Source of the DNA: Ascaphus truei
Lineage: Eukaryota > Chordata > Amphibia > Anura > Ascaphidae
NCBI GenBank assembly: GCA_036426205.1
Contig: CM071586.1
Coordinates: forward strand, 10,958,905 to 11,022,904
Direction of reading: 5' to 3'
DNA: 64,000 nt
Numbering within the stretch: position 1 is the first letter of the stretch; each line of letters begins with the position of its first letter. A program made the translations under genes and the position numbers. The notes under the pieces are model-generated. The model had not been told where the DNA came from. It did not search any database and was given only the letters and a program-made list of their open reading frames with translations. This document shows positions 33,441 through 44,150 of the stretch, one piece after another.

Positions 33441-33795
33441 GAAGTTGGTCCGAGAATTTTTAACCAATTAGGAATCAACATGTTCAGTATAAAAGGGAGT
33501 TCCACATAGCAGTAATTATACCCATGATGAAGCCAACCTGTGGTGAAACGTGTAGGGTGGGACACATGTGACTTACAGATCTGTGAGCACCCGCACTACA
33601 TCTACATACCAGCTTGTCCGCGCTTGGCGCCAAAACAGATCACAGAGGAGGAGACGCTATACAGGCCTAGTGTATCGGTGCTAAGAGCAGGATGGATTGG
33701 AAACATTTCCTGTTTGTCCACGTGTGGAGCCCAAACAGATCACCGAGTTGAAGACGCTCTACCTGTCCGGTGAATCCGTGCTAGGAACGGGACGG
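33441..33795 (+). mobile_element. PLE terminal repeat with hammerhead-like motif (PLE-4)
   Basis: AACCAATTAGGAATCAACATG, a TATAAAAGGGAG block and the ribozyme-like motif match the layout of other PLE ends here. The sequence continues beyond the inserted solo LTR (34617-35158) and gypsy element (43632-44150). No PLE protein domain is visible. Confidence 0.5.
33530..33558 (+). ncRNA. Degenerate hammerhead motif (PLE-4)
   Basis: Stem I ACCC/GGGT, stem II GCCA/TGGT, GAAA and CGTGTA are present. The core reads ATGATGA instead of CTGATGA, losing the essential C3, so it is predicted inactive. Confidence 0.55.
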
Positions 33796-34611
33796 TGTAA
33801 GGAATCCACTCCTGGCTTTGATTATAGCTTTTGCAGACTTCTGGAGTTGCAAAAGCTTCCTCTGGCAATCAATGGCACATGTGCTACTTCTCATTGCAGC
33901 TTCTGCCCTGTGCTCCATCATTGGAGAAATACTCACACACCCTCCTCCTGTGATTGGATCTCCACCCTTTATATCCTGGGCGTTGGCACTGAAACAGTGC
34001 CGAGCATAATTTCCTACCCTGGACACGTTACTGTCTCTGCCACAAGCCACCCTGGCTTGTATCCTGGTGTACTAACCTTTCTGGTTCTTGCCCCTGTTTC
34101 CTGAGGCCGCCTGCTAGTTCCATGCGGGGGCCCATTCCTGACTTCTCTGCTGAAGCGTTGTTTCCTGAGGCCGCCTGCTAGTTCCATGCGGGGGCCCGTT
34201 CCTGACTTCTCTGCTGAAGCGTTGTTTCCTGAGGCCGCCTGCTAGTTCCATGTAGGGGCCCGTTCCTGATTTCTGTGCTGAAGCGTTGGTTTCCCGACGC
34301 TGCCCTGCGGTGTACTTCGGCCAGCCTGCTGTCTCCCCCTGCTGAGACCGGCGTCATGGGCCGAGGCCGCTCCTCACGAAGAGGTCACTCCCGCGCTCAC
34401 GCTCCTAAGCTGAAGCGGGGAACTCCTGACTACCTGTTGCTGAACTCCTGCTTGAATAACGACGATGCTGCCTTCTCCACTCCTGACCCTGCTACGTACG
34501 ACTACGAACTGCACACTCCGGATCAGTCTGCGCAGACTAAGGTCGGTGATTATATAACCCCACCTCAGCCCCGCGGTCCGGTCCCGGTTTGTGGCGAGCA
34601 CAATCGTAACA
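33796..34611 (+). repeat. Solo LTR with 5-bp target duplication
   Basis: 816 bp, starting TGTAAGGAATCC and ending AATCGTAACA (TG...CA), flanked on both sides by GACGG (33791-33795 and 34612-34616). It contains CTTTATATCC, a TATA-like box, and a triplicated 64-bp repeat. No internal retrotransposon sequence, so it is an LTR-LTR recombination product. An ORF at 34275-34637 has no recognisable domain. Confidence 0.9.
34096..34288 (+). repeat. Three tandem 64-bp units inside the solo LTR
   Basis: Starts at 34096, 34160 and 34224 (GTTTCCTGAGGCCGCCTGC). The copies differ at only a few positions. Confidence 0.95.
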
Positions 34612-34616
34612 GACGG

Positions 34617-35158
34617 ATTGGGAGCATCTCTTGGTGAGGAGTCTGAAAATACCATCGGGGGTCTAATTCAATTGCAGACGGAGTTGAGGAATAGCAAGAA
34701 TGGAGCATTAAGTGGCAGCTGCGGGAAACTACTGAGGTGTGAGTATAACGCAACAGAACGCAGAGGAGAAAAAGGTAACCATGCACAGAGTAACTCTACA
34801 CTTGGGAGAAATCTGCAGACGCAAAAGCAGACTCTAGTGCAAAACCGGATCCGACGGAGGAGGTTGGTGTCCTTACTGTCGGGAGTCCGTGAACAAAATC
34901 TGTGTATATATTGGTCCCGGCGGGAATACCAACCATATTTTCCCTAGGTAGCATCAACATTGCCTACATTTAATTATCATCCATTCCTTACATCGCAGTT
35001 CATAAAAATCTCCATCGCTGCAATTATTCCTGCATTCTAATTACCTCCATCAGGCTCTGTATATACAACTGTTTCCAAGGCGTTAACACATAAGAAATTC
35101 TAGACCATCAAGTTTCAGCTATTTTGCACAGAAATCATTTATATGGCACTATAATACT
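34617..35158. other. Host DNA between solo LTR and gypsy-A
   Basis: Continues from 33795 across the solo LTR. No protein or RNA gene seen; probably PLE-4 terminal-repeat interior. Confidence 0.4.
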
Positions 35159-36444
35159 TGTAGCCAGGTCCTCTCGGCAAAGCGGCCCCCCCCCCCCCCC
35201 CCTTCTGTCACTCACTGCGGCCGAGCGCGGGTACACGTGTACGCCCCTTCTCGGCTAGGGGAAGAGAGCGGAGCATCAGGTTGCGTGCAGGCCGCATGCT
35301 GGGGACACGCGCGGCCCGTTGCTAGGGCCGTGGTTGCGTTGCTGCGGTCCCGGCGGCTCGCGGTGCAGGGCACTGCCATTGCGAGTTGTGTTGCGCATGC
35401 GCAGGAGCCAGAAGCGCCGGAGCCCACAGACAGCTCGCGCATGCGCGGTGATAGCGCGAACGGCCTGGCCAATAGGAAGAGGGCTCTTGGAAGGGACTAC
35501 ATATCCCATGAGCCTCTGTATACCCCACGTGACGCCAGGGAGCCAATAGGGCCACAGCATCTCCCTGCAAGGGAGAATTGATACATTTCACAGGCTTGCA
35601 GCACGTTGTTTAGTTGGTGACCGGAGCAGCTAGGGGAAGGAGGTAGGGTGCAGGAGTCAGTAACCCACTGCACTAGGCCAGCAGCCCCCTAGGCCCCAGA
35701 TAGCCCTGAGTCACAGTAGCTGAGTGTTGTAGGGACAGGTCCCAGATTAGGGACCCTGCCCCTTATCAGTATCCAGAGGAAGTTAGGGACACAGCGGACG
35801 CTGCGGTTCCATTCTGAGGTTTGGGCTCAGACCTCCGCTGCGGCTGCAGCAGTCATCCGGGTGGGATCGCCCTGGATGGTGGTTCCGGTGTCTTCTCTCA
35901 TCGGATCCTTTGTGAAGCCAGTTGCAGGCCCGAACACTGGAGTGCTCGGCAGGTAATCCGTAACAACAAGTGCACCAACAATCCTATTAGCTTTATAGTG
36001 ACTGCGCAGTCACACGTATCCTCTCTCTGTAGAGTGCGGGATATTGTGTGGGGTTACTGGACACGGGGTGGGATCACCCGGTGAAAGGGGGATAGCGTCC
36101 TGCGAGATGCAGTAGTCAGTGTCTCCTCTCGGGAGGGACACATGTTGATATTATATGCAAATACGTTCTATGCTCCCAAGTAAAGTCATTGGTTATATTA
36201 CATGCTGTTGTGTGATATATATATTGTCCTGCGAGGATCACTCCCCCTCGAGTGGGAGCCATCGCAGGTGGAGGCGCTGCACCGAGTACGAGGTTACTCC
36301 TATCATTATTAGTCGTGCCCCAGGCTCCCCGTGGCAGAGGCTTAGGCCCCCTGTGAGCCTAACAGGTAAAGCACCACACCTGGTAACACTATGTTCCCCG
36401 CACACACACATTATATGCGATTGTATGGGGGAATACCCGTTACA
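35159..36444 (+). repeat. 5' LTR of gypsy-A
   Basis: 1,286 bp, TGTAGCC...CCCGTTACA. It contains a C17-18 tract at about 35188, NRF-1-like palindromes TGCGCATGCGCA (35392-35403) and GCGCATGCGC (35437-35446), and CCAAT boxes near 35468 and 35542. Confidence 0.95.
35392..35446. promoter_or_regulatory. Two NRF-1-type palindromes in gypsy-A LTR
   Basis: TGCGCATGCGCA and GCGCATGCGC match the NRF-1 consensus. Both are conserved in the 3' LTR (42594-42605 and 42640-42650), and downstream CCAAT boxes suggest a TATA-less CpG promoter. Binding is inference. Confidence 0.5.
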
Positions 36445-36446
36445 TT

Positions 36447-36463
36447 TGGAGGCGCTGCTGAGA
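36447..36463 (+). other. Primer-binding-site-like sequence of gypsy-A
   Basis: TGGAGGCGCTGCTGAGA starts 2 nt after the LTR. It resembles the complement of a tRNA-Thr 3' end (TGGAGGC...GCTG), with about three mismatches by eye. Confidence 0.4.
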
Positions 36464-36514
36464 GATCAGACCTGGGGTGCCCTATTCAAATCAGTATCAT
36501 AAGAGATCAGCAAC

Positions 36515-38102
36515 ATGGTGATTCCCTCACGTCAAGAGGTCCATGCGTGGGCCATCTCCGTCCTGGAGCCCCCTAGTTACGTCGTGGCTGTAGGGAACGT
36601 TCCAGCATTAGTAGCAGAGACTTACATCCGGGACTCGCTGAGGGAGCTCCTAGGGTCAAATAAAGTATGGTACCGGGGCAGGGTGTTCGACCCTAATTTT
36701 TATTGGAGCGCCATACTATTCACGGTGGGGCGGGACATATGCCAAGAGACGGCCCCGAACACTCTAGTAGCTCCCGAGTGCCCGCCAGAAGGCTACCCCC
36801 TTATATACTCGGACTTACCAGTAATACGGGAGATGTTTTCACCAAGGGTCCCCCCCTGGCTCCAGATGAACCATCCACCAGTACTTGGACACCGACTGCA
36901 CCAGTGTCAAGTACCCCAAACCGGGTTGACCGTCCCCCACTCAAAGTCTCCTTTACCCCAAGCGCTCTCACGGGAGCCCCTAGTTGGGCTGACAGTCCGC
37001 CCTCTCCACCAGACACCGCACCCCGCAAGGCGAACTCCCGGCCTATCAGAGAGAGGGTAACTAATGAAGGTTCCGCAATGGGGGTGATGCTACCCCAATT
37101 CGTAGAAGCCATCACCATGGCCTCCCAGTCTCAAAGCTACCAGAAACTCAAAGCCTTCTCGGGAGTACTTCCAATACCTCAAGGGGAGGAAGGGATAGAC
37201 ATTTGGAGGGAGAACGCATTAAAAGTCGTAGAGGAATGGTCGTGCACTGACACAATAAAACGGCAGTGCATTATGGAGTGTCTCAGGCCTCCCGCTTCTA
37301 CCATTGTAACCATCCACAGGGACCAACATCCAGAGTTGACAGCGTTGGAGATGGTGGAATTCCTGCTGGAAGCGTACGGACTGGCAGAAGATAAAGGAGC
37401 GATCTGAACGAAGTACTACAATCTCTATCAGAAGGAGGGAGAGGACTTGTCGGCCTTTATACACCGACTGCAACTGGTCTTGGGACTTCTACTCAACCGT
37501 AAGCTGATTTCTGCCTCAGGGATGGATGAAGCTCTTCGTGAACAGTACCTGCGGGGATCAAGCCCCACTCATCCCATAGCTAATATGCTCCGCAGCAAAA
37601 TAACGGACGGGAGTCCCCCTACGTTCCCGGGTTGCTGCGCCAGGTGAAAAGTGAAGAGGCACATGCGTTGTTACACTCCCCCGCAAAACCCAAGAGCCCC
37701 TCCGTCTCAAAGGGAAAGTGCGCTATGAAAAAGAAGGAAGAGCCTGCCGCCCCGTCCAAGGTGTACAAGCCAAAACCCGCCGACATACCACCTTCCACGT
37801 ACAAGGATCGTCCTGAACGCCGCGACGTAGTTTGCTATAACTGCGGGAAGAAGGGCCACTTCTCCAACGATTGTCTGGAGAGGGAGGACCCTCCGGAGAA
37901 AAATCCTCCCGATAGAAGAAATCCCGCCCGGTCAATGGTATGCCGAGTACAAACGGCCGAGTCTGACTCAGAACCCCCTCCTGGAACCAAAGATGCCCCT
38001 TCTGACGCCGACCCCGGTGAGGACACCTCACCAAGGGAAGCTTACAGTCAAGTACGCCCCGCGGCCATCGTGCCTGTTGTACTGGAAGGGATCTATGCAT
38101 AG
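36515..38102 (+). pseudogene. gypsy-A gag, PNMA-like, frameshifted
   Basis: Starts at Met 36515. The N-terminal part (VGNVPALVAETYIRDSLREL...RVFDPNFYWSAILF) resembles the RRM-like N-terminal domain of PNMA proteins. After a frameshift near 36,830 and a Pro-rich linker, a capsid region follows (YQKLKAFSG, GEEGIDIWRENALKVVEEW, KRQCIMECLRPPA) like PNMA/Ty3-family capsids. An in-frame TGA is at 37405-37407, and another frameshift lies near 37,640. Then come a Lys/Pro-rich segment and one CCHC knuckle, CYNCGKKGHFSNDC, for RNA binding. It ends at TAG 38100-38102, in frame with PR. Confidence 0.85.
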
Positions 38103-38288
38103 GCCCTACTGGACACGGGATCACAAGTGATCATCATATACCGCAAGTTCTATGACCAGCACCTCAGACACTGCCCCCTGAGGGCGGCCGACCATATGAA
38201 AGTTAGGGGGTTAAGTAATGAAGACTACCCCATCGATGGGATTGTAAGGGTTCAATTGGAAATACTCCAACTGAACACCGGCTAGTAA
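38103..38288 (+). pseudogene. gypsy-A aspartic protease segment
   Basis: ALLDTGSQVIII carries the DTG active site, directly after the gag TAG and in the same frame. It continues through MKVRGLSNEDYPIDGIVRV and is closed by a double stop TAG-TAA at 38283-38288, before the pol frame resumes without a shift. Confidence 0.85.
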
Positions 38289-38294
38289 CACCCC

Positions 38295-41200
38295 ATGCAT
38301 GTAGCGGCAATGGTATGCCCCGAGCCCCAAGACCAGAGCAAGTATCCGATCATCTTTGGAACCAACACTGATATAGTACAAGCGGTAATCAGAGTGTACC
38401 TGAAAGAGACCAACGAGTTGCCGCTGGCCAATTCTCTCCTAGATCCCGTCCTACGAGAGGAGTGCAACTGGGTATATGCCCTGGAGCGTCACGGGGATCT
38501 CTACAATCGTCAACGCGGACTGACGACCATATTACCAGGGGGAGTGCAACGGATGGCCGTCTGGTGCTGTTATCCCGAACGAGATGAGAGCGATCAGCTT
38601 TTTTCTCTGGAGAGTACCCCTGAGGAAGAAGTTCAGAGAGGGTATAGAGTACTACCCGAGGTGAGGGAGTGGACGACTAAAATCCCTCTACGAACCTACG
38701 TGTATGTGCAGAACATCTCCCCCTTCCCGATGGAACTTGATGCCGACCAGAGTCTGGGTTACATATATCCGGTCAGCCCTGTGGAAACAACGCCCCAGGT
38801 GAATACGGCGGCAGTGAATGAGAGCTTAGTCGATCTGAACTTCAACTTCGGAGAGTCGACATTGCCCACTGAGTGGAAAGAGCGGCTGACAACCCAGTTG
38901 AATAAACGACGGACTGTGTTCTCCACGAGTGAGATGGATGTGGGGTGCAGTCGCAACGCCCAACATGCCATTCGACTGAGTGATGCCACCCCATTCCGGG
39001 AACGTTCTCGTCGCATCGCCCCGCGGGATGTGCACGATGTGAGGAACGTCATGCAGGAAATGGAGACCGCTGGGATTTTGATGGAGTCACAGAGCCCTTA
39101 CGCCTCTCCCATAGTGGTGGTGAGGAAAAAGAACGGATCCGTACGACTGTGTGTCGACTATCGAACCCTGAACAATCGTACGATACCGGATCAGTACAAC
39201 CTTCCTCGCATTGAAGAGATCCTGAATGCTCTGAACAGAAGCCAATGGTTCAGCGTGCTCGATCTACGATCTGGGTACTATCAGGTACCTATGAATGCAG
39301 AGGATCAGGAGAAAACAGCCTTCGTCTGTCCCCTGGGGTTCTACCAATTTACACGTATGCCCCAAGGTATATGTGGGGCCTCTGCTACCTTCCAACGACT
39401 GATGGAAAAGACTATCGGGGGCATGAACCCTCGGGAGTGTCTCGTCTACCTGGACGACATCATTGTCTTCGGAAGAACTCTGGAAGAGCATGAAGAAAGG
39501 CTGCTTAAAGTGATAGACCGTCTTGGGAAGGAAGGGTTGAAATTGTCCCTAGACAAGTGCCGGTTTTATCACACCTCGGTGACCTACGTGGGGCACATTG
39601 TGTCTGCTCAAGGGATCGCCACCGACCCGGCCAATGTAGAAGCGGTCGTGAACTGGCCGCGTCCCGAGAATGTCACAGAACTACGATCCTTCCTGGGGTT
39701 CTGTGGGTATTACCGTCGCTTTGTGGAAGGGTACTCCAGTAGAGCTAAACCCCTGAACAATCTGTTGAAGATATACCCCGAAGAGACCGAAAGGAAGGCC
39801 GTATCCCCCCGCCAACCCTTTGGTGATAAATGGACGTCTGAGTGTGAACAGGCCTTCCTGAAATTGAAGAAATGTCTGACCGAAGCGCCGGTGCTTGCGT
39901 ATGCTGATCCCGAACAACCAAACGTTCTGCATGTGGATGCCAGTCTCAACGGACTAGGTGCCATCCTGCACCAGAAGCACCCCGAGGGCCTTCGGCCTGT
40001 CGCCTACATCAGTCGCAGTCTGACACCCAGTGAACAGAGATACCCCATCCACAAGTTGGAGTTCCTGGCTCTCAAGTGGGCGATCACCGAGAAGCTCCAC
40101 GATTACCTTTACGGGGTGACGTTTGAGGTAAGGACGGATAACAATCCCCTCACGTACATCAATACCTCGGCCAAATTGGATGCAGCAGGACACCGATGGC
40201 TGGCCGCTCTGAACAATTACCGCTTCTCCCTGAAGTATAAGCCGGGACCCTTGAATGTCGGGGCTGACACCCTCGCCCAACGGCCAGGGCTAATTGCTAC
40301 TCAAGATGATGAGGAATGGGAAGAACTCCCAGGACCAGGAGTGCGAGCTATGTGTAGCACTGCCGCCATCGTCTTCTCAGAATTAAGGGTGGCAAACTCA
40401 TTGGGATGCCAGTCACAGGCTGTCCCAGCCGCCTACTGCGATCCAAAAGGGATGATCATAACGCATGACAAAGTGCTACGGTGGAAAGATCTGGTAGACT
40501 ACCAAATACGAGATCCTGTCATTAGTATTATTAGGCAAGCCGTCGAAAAGAAGAACCCAGCCCTTCTGAAGCATGCTCCCAATGACTTGGTGGCCTTGCT
40601 CATGCGGGAAGTGGACAAATTCGAAATAGACAACTGCTTACTCTATCGGGTGGTGCAATACCACAACCACCCGGATAGGCGACAACTAGTCCTTCCTAAG
40701 AACTTGCAATACATGGTGTTAAAGTCCCTACACGATGAGCATGGACATCTCGGTGTAGATAAGACCTTTCGGTTGGTCAGAGACCGCTTTTTCTGGCCCA
40801 AGATGCGAGAGGCCATAGAACGCCACTATCGCCGTTGTACTAGGTGTATACAGTGCAAGACCCTGCCTACCAGAGCAGCACCCATGGGCCATCTGAAGAG
40901 TTCTGGCCCAATGGACCTTGTGTGTATGGACTTTCTGTGCATTGAGCCCGATAGCCGGGGAATATGCAACGTGCTGGTCATCACGCACCATTACACCCGG
41001 TATGCCCAGGCCTTCCCCACGAAAGATCAGAAAGCCATCACAGTGGCAAAAATATTATGGGAGAAATACTTTGTGCACTACGGTCTTCCCAACCGCCTTC
41101 ACTCAGACCAAGGTCGGGACTTCGAGAGCACGTTGATCCGAGAACTGCTTAAAATGCTGAACATCGTCAAATCACGAACGACCCCGTATCACCCCGAAGG

Positions 41201-42251
41201 AGATGCACTACCAGAACGATTTAATCGAACCTTACTGGACATGCTCGGAACTCTACAGAGTGCTCAGAAAACTGAATGGAGTCGACACGTGGAGGCCCTG
41301 GTGCATGCGTACAATTGCACCCGACACGAGTCAACTGGATTCTCCCCATACTTCCTCATGTTTGGGCGAGAGGCGAGACTGCCAGTGGATGTACGTCTTA
41401 GAGTCTCGACGGATGGGATACACAATGCTACCAATTTCAAATACGTGCAAAGACTTAAAGACAGTTTACAGAAGGCCTATCAACAAGCTGAGAAGTCTAC
41501 AGCTAAGCTGAACGCTGGAAATAAAAGGCGATACGATCATAAGGTCAAATATCGGGAACTTCGTCCTGGGGACGCTGTGTTGCTTCGAAATCTGGGAGTA
41601 CCGGGAAAACACAAATTGGCCGACCGATGGAGAGACGGGGTATATGAAATAGAATCTCAGATGCCTGGCCTCCCGGTCTATCGCATCAAAGACACTGAAG
41701 GCCGGGTAAAGGTATGGCACCGTAATCATCTTCTCCCCATTCCACAAGTGGGAGAGGAGGAAGCAGAGATACTGGCCACACCGCTCAACGGTGAGACCGA
41801 CTTATCAGAGATGGGTCAAAAGACTGTCAATAACGAGACCCACTCTGAAACTCCTGAAGATCCTATGGAAGGACCCTCTCAAAGGGACCACTCCACAGAA
41901 GGGGCATCTCCTGGAGGAGCTACGGGTAAAGGGCCCCATAGGCCAATGCCTACCAAGGTGGCACCAACAGGCCAGCCTTTGGATCCACAGAGCCTGTGCT
42001 TTGTGCCTAACAGAGACTGTTCAGAGACATTTCTCCCCTCAAGGGAAGCGGCTGAGCCTCAGGACGGTGTTTATTACTCCCCCGAGGGAGTTGCAGAAGA
42101 ACAGCTCCGAAGGAGCCAAAGAGTCAGGTACCCTCCAACTCGGGTAACCTATGATCAAATTGGGGCACTCCATTATGAGGCTCAGCAGTGGTTTCGGAGC
42201 AAGATCCAATCTGTGATTGTGATGCTCACAGAATTATGCAACCTCGTATAA
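38295..42251 (+). CDS. pol: gypsy-A pol: RT, RNase H and integrase
   Basis: 1,318 codons, uninterrupted. RT: KKNGSVRLCVDYRTLN, FSVLDLRSGYYQVPM, FTRMPQGICGASATFQRLM and the catalytic YLDD at about residue 385. RNase H: LHVDASLNGLGAIL (about 545) and RTDNNPLTYI. Integrase: HHCC zinc domain HDEHGHLGVDK...CTRCIQC (from about 813). The catalytic triad is Asp in MDFLC (about 878), Asp in HSDQGRD (about 938) and Glu in PERFN (about 974), with DX35E spacing. A GPY/F-like segment GDAVLLRNLGV...HRNHLLP and an unstructured tail follow. There is no chromodomain. The first Met is only the first after the stops; natural translation would be a gag-pol fusion. All catalytic residues seen are intact. Confidence 0.93.
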   Translation: MHVAAMVCPEPQDQSKYPIIFGTNTDIVQAVIRVYLKETNELPLANSLLDPVLREECNWVYALERHGDLYNRQRGLTTILPGGVQRMAVWCCYPERDESDQLFSLESTPEEEVQRGYRVLPEVREWTTKIPLRTYVYVQNISPFPMELDADQSLGYIYPVSPVETTPQVNTAAVNESLVDLNFNFGESTLPTEWKERLTTQLNKRRTVFSTSEMDVGCSRNAQHAIRLSDATPFRERSRRIAPRDVHDVRNVMQEMETAGILMESQSPYASPIVVVRKKNGSVRLCVDYRTLNNRTIPDQYNLPRIEEILNALNRSQWFSVLDLRSGYYQVPMNAEDQEKTAFVCPLGFYQFTRMPQGICGASATFQRLMEKTIGGMNPRECLVYLDDIIVFGRTLEEHEERLLKVIDRLGKEGLKLSLDKCRFYHTSVTYVGHIVSAQGIATDPANVEAVVNWPRPENVTELRSFLGFCGYYRRFVEGYSSRAKPLNNLLKIYPEETERKAVSPRQPFGDKWTSECEQAFLKLKKCLTEAPVLAYADPEQPNVLHVDASLNGLGAILHQKHPEGLRPVAYISRSLTPSEQRYPIHKLEFLALKWAITEKLHDYLYGVTFEVRTDNNPLTYINTSAKLDAAGHRWLAALNNYRFSLKYKPGPLNVGADTLAQRPGLIATQDDEEWEELPGPGVRAMCSTAAIVFSELRVANSLGCQSQAVPAAYCDPKGMIITHDKVLRWKDLVDYQIRDPVISIIRQAVEKKNPALLKHAPNDLVALLMREVDKFEIDNCLLYRVVQYHNHPDRRQLVLPKNLQYMVLKSLHDEHGHLGVDKTFRLVRDRFFWPKMREAIERHYRRCTRCIQCKTLPTRAAPMGHLKSSGPMDLVCMDFLCIEPDSRGICNVLVITHHYTRYAQAFPTKDQKAITVAKILWEKYFVHYGLPNRLHSDQGRDFESTLIRELLKMLNIVKSRTTPYHPEGDALPERFNRTLLDMLGTLQSAQKTEWSRHVEALVHAYNCTRHESTGFSPYFLMFGREARLPVDVRLRVSTDGIHNATNFKYVQRLKDSLQKAYQQAEKSTAKLNAGNKRRYDHKVKYRELRPGDAVLLRNLGVPGKHKLADRWRDGVYEIESQMPGLPVYRIKDTEGRVKVWHRNHLLPIPQVGEEEAEILATPLNGETDLSEMGQKTVNNETHSETPEDPMEGPSQRDHSTEGASPGGATGKGPHRPMPTKVAPTGQPLDPQSLCFVPNRDCSETFLPSREAAEPQDGVYYSPEGVAEEQLRRSQRVRYPPTRVTYDQIGALHYEAQQWFRSKIQSVIVMLTELCNLV

Positions 42252-42351
42252 AGTCATGTATGTGCTAAGTTATATATTGAAATGCATTTTTATATTATAA
42301 TTTCTGTACATGGTTGAGTTGTGTCCCAAGCGAGACTTTGGGGTTTTTACC

Positions 42352-42361
42352 AGGAGGAGGA
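42352..42361 (+). other. Polypurine tract of gypsy-A
   Basis: AGGAGGAGGA lies immediately 5' of the 3' LTR, the expected plus-strand primer position. Confidence 0.75.
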
Positions 42362-43631
42362 TGTAGCCATGTCCTCTCGGCACAGTGGACCCCCCCCCCC
42401 CCCCTTATGTCACTCACTGCGGCCGAGCGCGGGTACACGTGTACGCCCCTAATGGGCTAGGGGAAGAGAGCGGAGCATCAGGTTGCGTGCAGGCCGGTTG
42501 CTGGCGACGCGCGCGGCCCGTTGCTAGGGCCGCGGTCGCGTTGATGCGGTCTCGGCGGCTCACGGTGCAGGGCGCCACCATTGCGAGTTGTGTTGCGCAT
42601 GCGCAGGAGCCAGAAGCGCCGGAGGCCCACAGACAGCTCGCGCATGCGCAGTGATAGCACGAATGGCCTGGCCAATAGGAAGAGGGCTCTTGGAAGGGAC
42701 TACATATCCCATGAGCCTCTGCACACCCCACGTGATGCCAGGGAGCCAATAGGGCCACAGCATCTCCCTGCAAGGGAGAATTGATACATTTCGCGGGCTT
42801 GCAGCACGTTGTTTAGTTGGTGACCGGAGCAACTAGGGGAAGGAGGTAGGGTGCAGAAGTCAGTGACCCCCTGCACTAGGCCAGCAGCCCCCTAGGCCCC
42901 AGATAGCCCTGAGTCCCAGTAGCTGAGTGTTACAGGGACAGGCCCCAGATTAGGGACCCTGCCCCTTATCAGTATCCAGAGGAAGTTAGGGACACAGCGG
43001 TCGCTGCATTTCCATTCTGAGGTTTGGGCTCAGACCTCCGCTGCGGCTGCAGCAGTCATCCGGGTGGGATCACCCTGGATGGTGGTTCCGGTGTCTTCCG
43101 GTGAAGCCAGTTGCAGGCTCGAACACTGGAGTGCTCGGCAGGTAATCCGTAACAACAAGTGCACCAACAATACTATTAGCTTTATAGTGACTGCGCAGTC
43201 ACACATATCCTCTCTCTGTAGAGCGCGGGACATTGTGTGGGGTTACTGGACACGGGGTGGGATCATCCGGTGAAAGGGGGATAGCGTCCTGCGAGACGCA
43301 GTAGTCAGTGTCTCCTCTAGGGAGGGACACCTGTTGATATTATATGCAAGTACGTTCTATGCTAAAGTAAAGTCATTGGTTATATTACATGCTGTTGTGT
43401 GATATATATATTGTCCTACGAGGATCACTCCCCCTCGAGTGGGAGCCATCGCAGGTGGAGGCGCTGCACCGAGTACGAGGTTTCTCCTATCATTATTAGT
43501 CGTGCCCCAGGCTCCCCGTGGCGGAGGCTTAGGCCCCCTGTGAGCCTAACAGGTAAAGCACCACACCTGGTAACACTACGTACCCCGCACACACACATTA
43601 TATGCGATTGTATGAGGGAATACCCGTTACA
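42362..43631 (+). repeat. 3' LTR of gypsy-A
   Basis: 1,270 bp, TGTAGCC...CCCGTTACA. It aligns end to end with the 5' LTR, including the C tract, NRF-1-like palindromes and CCAAT boxes. It lacks a 15-20 bp stretch present in the 5' LTR around 35900. Confidence 0.95.
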
Positions 43632-43635
43632 TACT

Positions 43636-44150
43636 ACAATCTCTGGATGCAAAAGACCAGAATTGTATTGGGGTGCGATTGTGAAACATTCAATGTGTAT
43701 ATCTTTCCATTGCTGGTACGATTAGTGGCAACTAGTTGCAACATTAGAGGGGGTCTAATACACGAGACCCGGTTCTAATTTAGAAATTATTTTGTTGTAA
43801 TTATGTATACACTTATGCGGGTTTAAGCTCTTATAAGTTTCAGGTTTATACATTTTGTTTACTTCCTTATTTGGAAGTTTGTGTGCTTATTTTAGTATAT
43901 TTTAATAAATATCTTTTGTTTTATTCATACCTTGTTTTGTCTGCTCAATCTGAAGATATCTTGGTTTACCATTATACTTCATTTCATCATATACGCACCC
44001 GAGTGTCTTTTTTTCTGTTAGTCACGTACTGTATGTGGAGTTGTGAGATTCTCCACTTAGGCAGCTACATTATTATATCACATATATCACTATATAATTA
44101 TATATTCATATTTTACGCACCGGTTAACGCCTTCATTCACCTTTGTATTG
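43636..44150. other. Continuation of PLE-4/host DNA
   Basis: Sequence resumes after the gypsy-A target duplication. AT-rich, with short spurious ORFs only. Confidence 0.4.

Larger units (their letters stand above)
35159..43631 (+). mobile_element. Near-complete Ty3/gypsy element with PNMA-like gag (gypsy-A)
   Basis: 8,473 bp: 5' LTR 35159-36444, PBS-like site, gag, PR, RT, RNase H, integrase, a polypurine AGGAGGAGGA and 3' LTR 42362-43631. It is flanked by TACT on both sides (35155-35158 and 43632-43635), a 4-bp target duplication. Gag is frameshifted and carries an in-frame stop. Pol is open for 1,318 codons. The LTRs differ by scattered substitutions and indels, so the insertion is not brand new. 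Confidence 0.95.

Noticed and set aside
33697..34104. 135-codon ORF overlapping the solo LTR start
   Set aside because: It crosses the insertion junction of an LTR and has no domain; incidental.
35188..35206. C-homopolymer as a possible assembly artifact
   Set aside because: The same C tract occurs at the matching position of the other LTR (about 42390), so it is a real LTR feature, although its exact length is uncertain.
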